DNA of 30,686 nt from an archaeon (lineage in GTDB: Archaea; Iainarchaeota; Iainarchaeia; CSSED10-239): assembly GCA_029563035.1 (NCBI GenBank), contig JAKQTP010000077.1, positions 1 through 30,686 of the forward strand. Direction: 5' to 3'. A program made the translations under genes and the position numbers. The notes beneath the pieces are model-generated. The model had not been told where the DNA came from, searched no databases, and was given only the letters and a program-made list of their open reading frames with translations. This document shows, in pieces, positions 10,166 through 18,128 of this stretch. Positions within the stretch are counted from its first letter, which is position 1. Every line of letters begins with the position of its first letter.

Positions 10166-11950
10166 TTAATCCGTTTTTATTTTTTTAGATTTTGCTTTTT
10201 GTAAAGAAGAAAGTTTAGCACATTGTGTAGAAGTACCTGTGCCTCCGTGTGAACAAACGTGTGTATGATTTACTAAGTTATCGTTAAAAAGTTGTTCAAG
10301 TTTTGAGAGCAAAGGAACAGTGTCACCCCCATCCTTTATATAAACTTCTTTTGCATCTATAATAAATTTTTTGCTTGTGGTTAAAGTTAAATCTTTATCT
10401 TTTTCAATATTAATTTCTGTGTCTTCATTTTGAACAATAATTTTTCCTTCTTTTGCATAAAAAATAAGTTGTTTATTTTTTTTATCTAGTTTTACACTTA
10501 TTTCGTTATTATCATCTTTTGCCGCAATATAGGAAAAATTATTTTTTGCATCAAAAACTGCTTGAGCTATATCTTTATCATTTTGTGTATTTAAAGTTGT
10601 TAAAAGGTTCTCTAAATCCATAAAGATTTTATTTTCAACAGTTTTATTTTCATCAGAAACATCTGCATTTACAATTTCAAAAATTCCTTTTTCTTTCCCG
10701 TCATTAAAAAAATTATTAATAACGGTTTTAGTTTTTTTAAAAACATTTTCTACAAGAAAAGAAGAAGGTTTTATGTTTGCTATTTTATCATTATTAATTT
10801 CATAATTTAAAGAAAAATCACCTTTTAAATAATTTAAATTATCTCCGTCATTTGCTTTTATTAAAAATTTTAAAGCCTTTTCGGATAATTCTAATTCTGT
10901 TCTTTCTCTTTTTTCTTCCACATCAAATTCTGTATCCGATATTTCTTTAAACTCGCTAAAAGGATTTTCTATATTAATTTTAATTTTGTTATTGTTTATA
11001 TCTACTTTTGTTTGTGTCAAATTTTGTATTTCATCAAAATCTTTTCCAATCGTGAAAGTATTTTTAACATTATTATCTTTTTTGTTTGTGAAAATATTTA
11101 TTTTTATTCCATTATCATTAAATAAGATAGAGTTATAAAATTGCTTTGTTAAATCAGGTTTTTGAAAATTGTTAATATCATCAACGGTTATGTTTTTTCC
11201 CGATTTAAAAGGCTCATCCTTATAATTCCCTATATCAGAAAAATTCTTTTCATCTTCATTTGTTTTTAAAATGTTTACTATTTTTCTTTTATAAATTTCA
11301 ATTCCGTTTCTATCAATGATTATCAAATTTTCTGTAGGTATTTGCTCCGCATCTCTTTCAGCAATGTTTGTATATTTTTGTTTTATAATAATACTGTTTT
11401 GCCTAAAAGGTTTATCAAAAGTGTTATTAATGGCTTCGTGATTTTTTATATCTTTTTTTTGTGTAGATTTAAAAGGATAACTTCCGTCTTCGTTTTTTAT
11501 CGTAGTTTCTTCTCGTTGTGCAAAAGGAGATGGAAATTTAAAAGGCAAAGGAAAATCTTTTATATCTTTATCAGAACTTTCTTCAAATTCTGTGTATCCT
11601 TCATTTGTGAAACCAATAAGCACTGCATTATTTGTTTCAAAATTATCAAAAACTGGCATAACATAACAAAAGCTATAAAGAGCAGGAACAACAAAGATTC
11701 CTGTATCGTATGTTGCAAAACTTGAAGGACAAGCAACTTCCACAAATTGCAGTTTTGAAATATAGGTTTGCATTTTTTTAAAAAAATTATTATCGTTTTT
11801 TAAGTCAATTTTATCTAAATAAAAATATTCTTTATTTTCTTTTAAGAATTTTATAAAATGCTGATCGGGGAGAATACATTTTATTTTTCCTGTTAAATAA
11901 AAGCTCTCAACATCAACAACAAAAGCTAAATATATATTTTTTTTTAACAT
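10166..11950 (-). CDS. baseplate central spike, gpV/gp5-like
   Basis: A 594-residue protein. The N-terminal 130 residues fit an OB-fold like that of gpV/gp5/gp138 spikes: GKIKCILPDQ (21-30), then strands EVACPSS and a stretch ending AVLIGFTNEGY. A long, polar, Lys/Asn/Asp-rich middle with alternating beta pattern follows, consistent with a trimeric beta-helix. Near the C-terminus NHTHVCSHGG (561-570) places His562, His564, Cys566 and His568 close together. In P2 gpV a cluster of histidines binds iron at the needle tip, so a metal-sealed tip is inferred. No lysozyme domain is visible, so wall digestion is probably done by another protein, such as the one at 23393-24133. The start is ATG with AAGGAAAT upstream. 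Confidence 0.7.
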   Translation of the reverse strand: MLKKNIYLAFVVDVESFYLTGKIKCILPDQHFIKFLKENKEYFYLDKIDLKNDNNFFKKMQTYISKLQFVEVACPSSFATYDTGIFVVPALYSFCYVMPVFDNFETNNAVLIGFTNEGYTEFEESSDKDIKDFPLPFKFPSPFAQREETTIKNEDGSYPFKSTQKKDIKNHEAINNTFDKPFRQNSIIIKQKYTNIAERDAEQIPTENLIIIDRNGIEIYKRKIVNILKTNEDEKNFSDIGNYKDEPFKSGKNITVDDINNFQKPDLTKQFYNSILFNDNGIKINIFTNKKDNNVKNTFTIGKDFDEIQNLTQTKVDINNNKIKINIENPFSEFKEISDTEFDVEEKRERTELELSEKALKFLIKANDGDNLNYLKGDFSLNYEINNDKIANIKPSSFLVENVFKKTKTVINNFFNDGKEKGIFEIVNADVSDENKTVENKIFMDLENLLTTLNTQNDKDIAQAVFDAKNNFSYIAAKDDNNEISVKLDKKNKQLIFYAKEGKIIVQNEDTEINIEKDKDLTLTTSKKFIIDAKEVYIKDGGDTVPLLSKLEQLFNDNLVNHTHVCSHGGTGTSTQCAKLSSLQKAKSKKIKTD

Positions 11951-11965
11951 AAAATATTTCCTTAT

Positions 11966-11980
11966 TTTTATATTAAAAAT
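11966..11980 (-). promoter_or_regulatory. putative late promoter box
   Basis: The minus strand reads ATTTTTAATATAAAA, 16-30 bp before the spike start at 11950. It shares the TTTAATATAAA-like core with other structural genes and lies just downstream of the terminator at 12004-12037, so it would restart transcription there. Confidence 0.45.
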
Positions 11981-12003
11981 AAATAAAAAATGCTTTTTTG
12001 GAC

Positions 12004-12037
12004 AAAAAAAAAGAGTGGAATAAATCCACTCTTTTTT
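12004..12037 (-). terminator. bidirectional intrinsic terminator
   Basis: The stem AAGAGTGGA (12011-12019) pairs with TCCACTCTT (12025-12033) around a 5-nt loop, flanked by A and T tracts on either side. In the minus direction it would end the transcript of the gene at 13542-14273. The IS insertion has pushed it away from that gene. Confidence 0.85.
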
Positions 12038-12045
12038 ATAGAAAG

Positions 12046-12094
12046 TGAGCGTAGAAAAATGTTTGGTCTTTAGCCAAACATATGAATACGCTCA
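12046..12094 (+). other. IS left-end nested hairpin
   Basis: The outer stem TGAGCGTA (12046-12053) pairs with TACGCTCA (12087-12094). The inner stem ATGTTTGG (12059-12066) pairs with CCAAACAT (12074-12081) with loop TCTTTAG. The right-end hairpin at 13505-13527 has a different stem but the same TCTTTAG loop, suggesting loop recognition. In this family, subterminal hairpins are bound by the TnpA transposase as single-stranded DNA. Confidence 0.75.
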
Positions 12095-12148
12095 AGTTAA
12101 TATAACTATATATTATTCTAAACAAATTAAATAGGATGAATATTTAAG

Positions 12149-13519
12149 ATGTCTGGTAAATTAGCCGAAAATTCTACAACTCAACATAAGTCTCTTAAAT
12201 TAAGAATTTACCCTACAGAAGAACAATCCCAACTCATAAATCAAACTTTTGGTTGTTGTAGAAAATTATATAATGAACATTTGCAAGAAAGAAATGAATT
12301 CTACATTGACAATATTTTACCTATTCCAAAAGAAGAAAGAGAATCAAAGTCAAAAGATATCTATAAAAACTTTAAGCCTAAAACAGAAAAAGAGTGGAAA
12401 GAAATTTATCCATATATGAAAGAAGTTTCTTCTACATCATTACAACAAGCCAGAATGGATTGTGACCAAGCTTTTATAAACTTTTTCAAATCAAATAACG
12501 GAAGTGGAAAAGGAAAGTCTGGATTCCCAAAGTTCAAATCTAAAAAAGATAATCACCAAAGTTATAGAGAACCAAATGTAAATGAAAATTGCAAGATTTT
12601 CTTTGAAAGTCGTTTAATAAAAATTCCAAAAGTAGGAAAAGTAACTTTCAAAGATAGAGCCTCCCCTAAATGGTGGGGTCAAGTAGAAAAATTATGCTCA
12701 ATGACGATTTCTAAAAATTGTAGTGGAAACTACTATGTATCAATTTTGTTTGAAATATCACCTTGTGACTACAAGGTAGAAAATAGAAAAGGGACGATAG
12801 GACTAGATTTTAGTCCATCTGAAATGTATGTTTCTAGTGAAAACCAAACTGGAAAAGACTTCGGATATATTGCTCAAAAACAAATTCACTCTAAAAAATT
12901 AAGACGCTTACAACGTCAATTTGCTAGAAAGCAAATGGTGACAGTTGAAAACTGTCCTAGAAAAGTTTCTTCTAAAAACCGAGAAAAAGCGAGAATCAAG
13001 CTTGCTCGGTTAGAAGAACACATTGCAAATTCTAGAAAAGATTGGATTGAGAAAGAAACTTTAAGATTAGTGAAATCTTATAACAAAGTTGTGGTTGAAG
13101 ACTTAAACTTGAAAGGAATTTCAAAGTTTTTGAGAAATGCTAAAAATATGAATGATACTTCTTGGGCAACTTTTGTTTCAAGACTTCAAGCAAAAGGAAA
13201 AGACTATAACTGCAATGTAATCAAAGCAGATAGGTATTTTCCTAGTTCTCAGATTTGTTCAAATTGTGGCTTTCAGTATAAGGATTTAAAACTTTCAGAA
13301 AGAGAATGGACTTGCCCAAAATGTGGGACATATCACATACGTGATGTAAACGCTGCAATTAATTTGAAAAATTATATACCGTTGGAAGAACGGGAATTTA
13401 CGCCTGCGGAGAGTTCTAAGGTTGCAAACTTAGCAATGCTTGCTTTGCAAGCAACCGAACTCGCTGAAGCAGGAAGCACTTCACAGGCGACTAAGTGCAA
13501 GAATCTGCCGAATCTTTAG
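12149..13519 (+). CDS. tnpB: RNA-guided endonuclease TnpB (IS605 OrfB)
   Basis: A 456-residue TnpB, complete and apparently active. The N-terminal domain starts at LKLRIYPTEEQ (16-26). The RuvC-like catalytic residues are Asp220 (TIGLDFS), Glu317 (VVVEDLNL) and Asp399 (HIRDVNAAINL). A zinc finger lies between the last two: Cys370, Cys373, Cys389, Cys392. TnpB proteins are omega-RNA-guided DNA nucleases that cut next to a transposon-associated motif and promote retention of the element. At 456 residues it is somewhat longer than ISDra2 TnpB (408). The stop codon lies inside the right-end hairpin loop. Ribosome site is weak (AGGA 13 bp upstream); an ATG at 12136 stops after three codons. Confidence 0.95.
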   Translation: MSGKLAENSTTQHKSLKLRIYPTEEQSQLINQTFGCCRKLYNEHLQERNEFYIDNILPIPKEERESKSKDIYKNFKPKTEKEWKEIYPYMKEVSSTSLQQARMDCDQAFINFFKSNNGSGKGKSGFPKFKSKKDNHQSYREPNVNENCKIFFESRLIKIPKVGKVTFKDRASPKWWGQVEKLCSMTISKNCSGNYYVSILFEISPCDYKVENRKGTIGLDFSPSEMYVSSENQTGKDFGYIAQKQIHSKKLRRLQRQFARKQMVTVENCPRKVSSKNREKARIKLARLEEHIANSRKDWIEKETLRLVKSYNKVVVEDLNLKGISKFLRNAKNMNDTSWATFVSRLQAKGKDYNCNVIKADRYFPSSQICSNCGFQYKDLKLSEREWTCPKCGTYHIRDVNAAINLKNYIPLEEREFTPAESSKVANLAMLALQATELAEAGSTSQATKCKNLPNL

Positions 13520-13556
13520 TTCGGCAGAGGCTTCAAAAAAACTAAATAGTTTCTTC
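13400..13556 (+). ncRNA. omega RNA (reRNA) of the tnpB element with guide
   Basis: TnpB guide RNAs are known to be made from the tnpB 3' end and right end. Visible folds are stem GCACTT (13476-13481)/AAGTGC (13493-13498), stem CTGCCGAA (13505-13512)/TTCGGCAG (13520-13527), and an enclosing stem GAAGC (13466-13470)/GCTTC (13530-13534), ending GGCTTCAA at 13536. The guide would then be 13537-13556, which is phage sequence containing the 3' end of the unknown gene, in antisense. The 5' end is approximate. The guide plus the TTTAT motif would recognise the same locus in a phage copy lacking the insertion. Confidence 0.6.
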
Positions 13557-14273
13557 TATTAATTTTAATAAAGCAGAAAACATTTCTCTTTGTTTTAAAG
13601 TAAATAAACTTTCTATTTCTTTTGTTTTTTTGGAAAAAATTTTAATTTTTTCTCTATAATTTTCCTTATCAGTTTCCGAAGTTGAAGTTCGTAAATAACA
13701 AAAATTTTCTACAAATGCAACAAAATAATATAAAAAAATTAACTCTATACTTTTTGCTTGTTTTTCTTCTGAAGCTTCAATTTGTAAAAGATATTTTGGT
13801 TCTTCTTCTTTTTGCTCTTCTCGCAACTTCTTTGTTAAAGAAGTTATATCATAATTAAAAAAGCAAGCAGCAATAAAAACATATAAAGTGTAGTATTTAA
13901 TTTTTCTTGACCATTCTACTTTTTCCGCTCTTAATATTTTTTTTTTAATTTCTTTTATTAATAAAAAAATAAATTTTATAATGGTACTTTCTTCTCCAAT
14001 TATTCCATAAAAAATTATTTTGGAATAACGGTAGAAATTGTCTTCTGTAAGCTCAATCTTATCTAAAAGAATGAGAGAAATTTTCGCATAAAGCTTGCAA
14101 ACAATTTTTGATTTTGGAGCAAGCATTAAAAGTTCAAGAGCTTTTCTTAATTGCTCTTTTTCTTCAGAAGTATATTTTCTTTTTAACAAAGGAAAATGTT
14201 TTTTAAACAACGGATCAAAAAAACCAATAAGTTCTTTTGGCTCTATATATTTTTCTAATTCTTCTTTTTTCAC
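13542..14273 (-). CDS. hypothetical protein, likely cytosolic, helix-rich
   Basis: A 243-residue, Lys/Glu/Ile/Leu-rich protein that I do not recognise. The start is GTG at 14273 with a GGGGG ribosome site. No cysteine cluster or signal peptide is present. Aromatic hydrophobic stretches (KYYTLYVFIAACFFNYDI, SIELIFLYYFVAFVENFCYL) could be buried helices or membrane segments. The DNA contains one perfect 9-bp hairpin (AACTTCTTT, GTT loop, near 13828-13848). A TATAAT preceded directly by AAGTACTT lies upstream. The gene is intact although an IS sits immediately after its TAG stop. Its promoter class suggests an early or middle non-structural gene. Confidence 0.65.
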   Translation of the reverse strand: MKKEELEKYIEPKELIGFFDPLFKKHFPLLKRKYTSEEKEQLRKALELLMLAPKSKIVCKLYAKISLILLDKIELTEDNFYRYSKIIFYGIIGEESTIIKFIFLLIKEIKKKILRAEKVEWSRKIKYYTLYVFIAACFFNYDITSLTKKLREEQKEEEPKYLLQIEASEEKQAKSIELIFLYYFVAFVENFCYLRTSTSETDKENYREKIKIFSKKTKEIESLFTLKQREMFSALLKLIEETI

Positions 14274-14300
14274 AATGCCCCCAATATTTTTTCTTTCTTC

Positions 14301-14314
14301 ATTATAAAGTACTT
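14301..14314 (-). promoter_or_regulatory. AAGTACTT-TATAAT promoter
   Basis: The minus strand reads AAGTACTT directly followed by TATAAT, 28 bp upstream of the GTG start at 14273. The palindromic octamer occurs in the same abutting position at three other intergenic sites in this window. Confidence 0.6.
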
Positions 14315-14380
14315 AAAATATTTTAATTTTTAAAAAATTATTTTTTAAAAAATTCTTTGGCATCTTTATGGCATCTTTGC

Positions 14381-16795
14381 TTAATACTGTTGAGTATTAA
14401 AAACTGTTATAACAATTCCTTCTTCTTGCCCAAATTCTCCATACTTGTCAAACCCAGGAATTATTATTGTATTAAAAGGCATTGAAATTTTTTCTATTTG
14501 ATTATTAAAAACAATATTTGTACTTTTTAGTTTATTTGATAAACCAAAATAAGAAACAGAAAAATATTCAATATAATCATTGCTTTCTTTTATAATCTTT
14601 GAAACATCTGATAAATAAACAGCTTCACCAAAATTCCGTCTATAAAGAGAATAATAATTCTTTAAGTTATCTCTTACTTGTTTTTTTATTTCTTCATTAG
14701 AAAAAGCAACGTTAGAAGTTACATAAAGATTTATAACAAGAGTAAAATAAACAACTATCGGCTCTTTTATATAATCATCTATTTTTAGCATTGAAAAATT
14801 ATTTAAATAATCTATATATTCTTGCTCATCGTTTTTAATTGAAATTATTGAATTATATTCATCGCTTTCACGACAAATTAAATAATGTGCAAAAAAATTG
14901 TTTGAAAGATTGCTTTTTATATCTGCATAATTTTCTGCATCAGGTTTAATTTTAATTAAAGTTGTTTGATTTTCAATTTGAATTTCTATTGAATCACTTA
15001 AAACATCAAAAAGAGTATCTTCAATATCGTAAAAATTTTCTATAGTACTAAAATTTTCTGTTAATTTTATACAAAATTTTACAGGATCGGAAAGAACTTT
15101 TTCTTGCTTTACAACATAAGGAATTGTAAAACAAATATGTTCATTTGCTTGATTTTCGTTTTTTAATTCCAAAGAAGTTAATTGATTGTAATTAAAATAA
15201 TAATCTTCTTTTAAAACAAAATGACCATAATATTGTTTTTCGTTATCAAAATTATTTTTATCTAAAACAAAATAAAATTTATCTTGATACTTTTTATAAA
15301 TAAAATTTTCTGAAAGTAAAAAAGCATCAGGCAAAACAGAATAATTAAAATCCTTCACGTTTGAAAAATTGTTTTCAAAACGAAATATTTCTTTTGTAGT
15401 TATAAAAAAATCAAAATAAATATTTCCTTCGTTAATATAATATCTTATTTGTTTACCAGGAAGTTCTGCATAATAATTTTCATCTTCTGTTCCTTCTAAC
15501 TTTAACTGCTCAAATTCCAATTTATAATTTGTATAAAAGTTTTGATATAAATTTAATCTTAAAGCTTCATCAACTTCCTGTACACTTTTTAAATTTTCAT
15601 AAGAAGCCTTTTTTAAAATATAAGTAAAAACATCATTAGAACTTAATTTTTTTTCTTCTCCAGGAACAACTCCCGTTGAAAATTGCTTTAATCCGACTGA
15701 TATAGAATTCTGAACTGTTGATAAATCCTTTAAAATTATTTGATAATCTTCTTCTTGTTTCTTTTTATAGTTTTTTGTTATATTCTGTGTTTTTTGTTTT
15801 TGGACTAAAGACATAATAGAATTTAATGCATTCTCGCTGTCTTTGCCATTAAAAGCTGGTTCTTCGTTAAAAAATTCTATTGTAATTCTTTCAGTTTCTG
15901 AACCAGAAGTAATTATAAATTCTTTTTTTGTATTAATTGCATTTGCATATACATTATCTATTGCACCATTGCTTGTTCGGTAATATACCACAAACTCTTC
16001 GTCAAGCAACGGAATTTTGTTTTCTGTATAAGCTGAAATACCAAAAACAATAGAACAAATTTTAGGAGATTTTTTGTAAACAATATAAGGAATAATTTGT
16101 GGATCGGCATAAGCTTCTGATTGATAATTTTCGGAAATAAAATTATCAACCTTTTTCATTTCTATATATGTTTCTTCGTCTATTTTTTTATAAACTTTTA
16201 CACTATCAAGTTGTATATTTTCTCCAACGGAAAATTCACATTCTTCTGCTTCCAGCCCTTTTGCTTTATAATAAAAGTTAGATGTAATGCCAGAAAAGAC
16301 TGGAATTTTTTCGTTTGAGTGAACATTATAAATAATTTTTGAAGCAAGATAATCAAACCCATCATCTGTTTGCTTCAAAAGCTCAAAGTTTGAAGTTTCA
16401 TTATTTATATTTGTGGCAGAAAAATTCATAAAATTATCAAACTCTATATAATCAGTAAGCGTAGGCAAATTTTCAAATTGCAAAGTTAAATTTGCTTGCG
16501 CTGCTTTTGTTCCCTGAATATTATAGCCAATTAAATTTAAAATTTGATATGCAAAATTTTCATCTGTAACTGTGGACGGAAAAAGATTATTAACAATTGT
16601 TTCAAGTTTATCATTAAAATTTTGCATAACATTTATCATTAAGTTTGTGTAAATTGTTGTAAAAGAACTTTTTAAAAAGTTATTATATTTTTTATTATAA
16701 TTAGGATGAGATAAAAGCATATTTTGAAGTTTTTCAAAAACTTCTTCTGGGCTTAATTCAAGGTTTAAAGAAGGAAGCTTTTTAAATTCTGACAT
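14381..16795 (-). CDS. baseplate wedge protein, T4 gp6 / baseplate J-like
   Basis: An 804-residue protein. The N-terminal part (about 25-135) has the gp6-like arrangement of a helical start, then a 'NLIGYNIQGTKAAQANLTLQF' type segment near 87-107 and a predicted beta stretch. The C-terminal 150 residues fit the baseplate-J fold: VVYFTLVINLYVTSN, then EEIKKQVRDNLKNYYSLYRRNFGEA and 'YLSDVSKIIKES'. gp6-like proteins form the iris that locks the baseplate around the hub. The start is an ATG with AAGGAAAAT upstream. The gene lies downstream of the late sigma gene and has a late-type promoter box. The sequence has diverged strongly from T4, so the assignment rests on domain order and neighbours. 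Confidence 0.75.
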   Translation of the reverse strand: MSEFKKLPSLNLELSPEEVFEKLQNMLLSHPNYNKKYNNFLKSSFTTIYTNLMINVMQNFNDKLETIVNNLFPSTVTDENFAYQILNLIGYNIQGTKAAQANLTLQFENLPTLTDYIEFDNFMNFSATNINNETSNFELLKQTDDGFDYLASKIIYNVHSNEKIPVFSGITSNFYYKAKGLEAEECEFSVGENIQLDSVKVYKKIDEETYIEMKKVDNFISENYQSEAYADPQIIPYIVYKKSPKICSIVFGISAYTENKIPLLDEEFVVYYRTSNGAIDNVYANAINTKKEFIITSGSETERITIEFFNEEPAFNGKDSENALNSIMSLVQKQKTQNITKNYKKKQEEDYQIILKDLSTVQNSISVGLKQFSTGVVPGEEKKLSSNDVFTYILKKASYENLKSVQEVDEALRLNLYQNFYTNYKLEFEQLKLEGTEDENYYAELPGKQIRYYINEGNIYFDFFITTKEIFRFENNFSNVKDFNYSVLPDAFLLSENFIYKKYQDKFYFVLDKNNFDNEKQYYGHFVLKEDYYFNYNQLTSLELKNENQANEHICFTIPYVVKQEKVLSDPVKFCIKLTENFSTIENFYDIEDTLFDVLSDSIEIQIENQTTLIKIKPDAENYADIKSNLSNNFFAHYLICRESDEYNSIISIKNDEQEYIDYLNNFSMLKIDDYIKEPIVVYFTLVINLYVTSNVAFSNEEIKKQVRDNLKNYYSLYRRNFGEAVYLSDVSKIIKESNDYIEYFSVSYFGLSNKLKSTNIVFNNQIEKISMPFNTIIIPGFDKYGEFGQEEGIVITVFNTQQY

Positions 16796-16812
16796 TTATT
16801 TTCCTTTTTTTG

Positions 16813-16826
16813 TTTATATTAAAATT
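16813..16826 (-). promoter_or_regulatory. putative late promoter box
   Basis: The minus strand reads AATTTTAATATAAA, 18-31 bp before the gp6-like gene start. It overlaps the stop of the sigma-factor gene at 16825. Confidence 0.45.
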
Positions 16827-17556
16827 AGAAAAGAGAGTCTTTTATCTCAACTACATTTGTTCTTTCCAAAAAAACATTATAATAAAAATCTCGTATTTTT
16901 TTCTTTGAATAATTTGCAAATTCTGGTTTAAGCCTGCAAAAATTTATAAACGTTTTTAAGTCAAAGCTTTGGTAAGCTTCTAAAAATTCCAAAAAATATT
17001 TATATAAAAGTTCATATTCTTTTTTGTCAAGAAAATTACTTTCTTGAGTTTTTAAAATCTTTAACAATTCTTCAAAAAAAATTTTATAATCTTTTTCGGA
17101 TTTTAAATCAATAAAGTTTTGATACTTTTCGTTATACATAAAAAATTTCTCGTCTTGCGTTGTAGTGTTATTATCTTTTTTCTGTGAAAAGTCTGCCAGG
17201 ATATGAACACTTATAAATTTTTGTTGTTTTTTTACAATATTTAAAATTTGATTTCGTGCTATTGTTTGAAAATAATTAAATGGATTAACTTTTTTATCTA
17301 ACTCTTTTTCAGACTTTGAAACAAAGTTTAAGTCAAAGCTTGCAAGCATTTTAAAACATTCTGCTAATGCTGTTATTTTCATATCATTTACATCATTTGT
17401 AAACAAATTTAACTTATACTTATTAATATAGCCATTAATAAGTTTTTCTAAAGAGACATAAATATAATCAAAAGCCTTCGCCTTTTTTAAAGAAGGCGCT
17501 TTTGGATTTTGATATACCTCTATAGCTTTTCTAAATTTATCTTTGTCTACATACAT
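16825..17556 (-). CDS. late-transcription sigma factor, T4 gp55-like
   Basis: A 243-residue protein. Residues about 58-113 look like sigma-70 region 2: a helix ITALAECFKMLASFD, then NPFNYFQTIARNQILNIVKK (91-110), which corresponds to the core-binding and -10-recognition helices. Beyond it no clear region 4 is visible, as in T4 gp55, which lacks promoter -35 recognition and works with a sliding-clamp coactivator. It is expected to direct host RNA polymerase to the TTTAATATAAA-like boxes before the structural genes. The ATG at 17556 has AAGGAG 8 bp upstream; the nearer ATG in another frame is closed. The gene contains a perfect 10-bp inverted repeat ACTTATTAAT/ATTAATAAGT (17417-17442). Confidence 0.75.
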   Translation of the reverse strand: MYVDKDKFRKAIEVYQNPKAPSLKKAKAFDYIYVSLEKLINGYINKYKLNLFTNDVNDMKITALAECFKMLASFDLNFVSKSEKELDKKVNPFNYFQTIARNQILNIVKKQQKFISVHILADFSQKKDNNTTTQDEKFFMYNEKYQNFIDLKSEKDYKIFFEELLKILKTQESNFLDKKEYELLYKYFLEFLEAYQSFDLKTFINFCRLKPEFANYSKKKIRDFYYNVFLERTNVVEIKDSLF

Positions 17557-17580
17557 TCATTTTTCTCCTTTGAAAATTTA

Positions 17581-17650
17581 TATTTTATTTTATTGCGGGA
17601 AAGTAAAATATAGAAATTTATAATTTACTTTGTTGCAGGAAAGTAAATTA
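17581..17650 (-). repeat. two 40-bp tandem repeats with hairpin
   Basis: Two copies of TRTTGCRGGAAAGTAAA (plus-strand sense) begin at 17591 and 17631, period 40 bp. The right copy is a perfect hairpin, TTTACTTT (17624-17631)/AAAGTAAA (17640-17647). The left copy is a weaker hairpin. They fill the gap between the hypothetical gene at 17648-18001 and the sigma gene, upstream of its ribosome site. They could bind a regulator as DNA or RNA. Confidence 0.7.
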
Positions 17651-18001
17651 AAAACAAAAATTTTCAATTTGCTTTAAAGTTAAAATTTCTCTATATTCAA
17701 TTGAATTTTTAAAAAGTCTAACAAAACTTTTTGAAAAACCTTCTATTTTTTTTACTTTTCTTTTTTCAATAAAATATTTAAATAAATGAAAGCCTCTCCA
17801 ATAAAAACAAAGATAATAATCTTCAAAATTTTCTATTTCTGGAAAACATTTATAATAATGACTTTCTATATCACTTTCTGTTGCTTCTTTTATGTTTTCT
17901 TCAGGACAAAAAATAAAAAGATTTTTTGAATATTCCCAAAAATACCACGTTTGCATTGAACTCTTTATTTGCATTGAATTCATTATTTGAGTTGAACTCA
18001 T
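17648..18001 (-). CDS. hypothetical protein, 117 residues
   Basis: I chose the ATG at 18001 because AAAGGAG lies 6 bp upstream. A GTG at 18019 in the same frame would place that ribosome site inside the coding region. The protein starts with a low-complexity region (MSSTQI, MNSMQI, KSSMQT) encoded by three 18-bp repeats. The rest is rich in Phe, Tyr, Lys and Glu with a Trp-Arg-Gly-Phe-His motif. No family is recognised. It precedes the late sigma gene in the same direction and its stop abuts the hairpin repeat. Confidence 0.65.
   Translation of the reverse strand: MSSTQIMNSMQIKSSMQTWYFWEYSKNLFIFCPEENIKEATESDIESHYYKCFPEIENFEDYYLCFYWRGFHLFKYFIEKRKVKKIEGFSKSFVRLFKNSIEYREILTLKQIENFCF
17948..18001 (-). 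repeat. three 18-bp coding repeats
   Basis: The first 18 codons are three units of 18 bp, ATGAGTTCAACTCAAATA and two variants differing at 3-5 positions, encoding six residues each. This probably arose by slippage or short duplication at the gene start. Confidence 0.8.
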
Positions 18002-18128
18002 TTTTGTCTCCTTTTTCACCCTTTTAAAAAAATAATTTTTTTAATTGAATTTCTGTTAAAAGCTCATCATATTTTTTAAATTCATCACCTTTAAAACAAA
18101 GGTCTTTTTAAATTCGTTTTTTATTCCT

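Larger units (their letters stand above)
12040..13536 (+). mobile_element. IS200/IS605-family element, tnpB only
   Basis: The element consists of a left-end structured hairpin, tnpB, and a right-end hairpin overlapping the tnpB 3' end. No tnpA (Y1 transposase) is present. The left boundary is placed after TTTAT (12035-12039), a plausible target/TAM. The right boundary is placed after GGCTTCAA (13529-13536), which matches the kind of 3' end known for ISDra2-type omega RNAs. Removing the interval joins the TAG stop of the gene at 13542 to the terminator at 12004-12037 with only a few bases between, a sensible ancestral arrangement. Exact ends are inferred, not proven by a comparison. Confidence 0.75.

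Noticed and set aside
11342..11725. 127-codon plus-strand frame opposite the spike gene
   Set aside because: It is the antisense of a strong coding frame, Phe/Ile-rich from AT composition, with no ribosome site.
18002..18128. Possible tiny gene between the exonuclease and the 117-residue gene
   Set aside because: One minus-strand frame reads a plausible 20-odd residue tail, but no start codon with a ribosome site is present.
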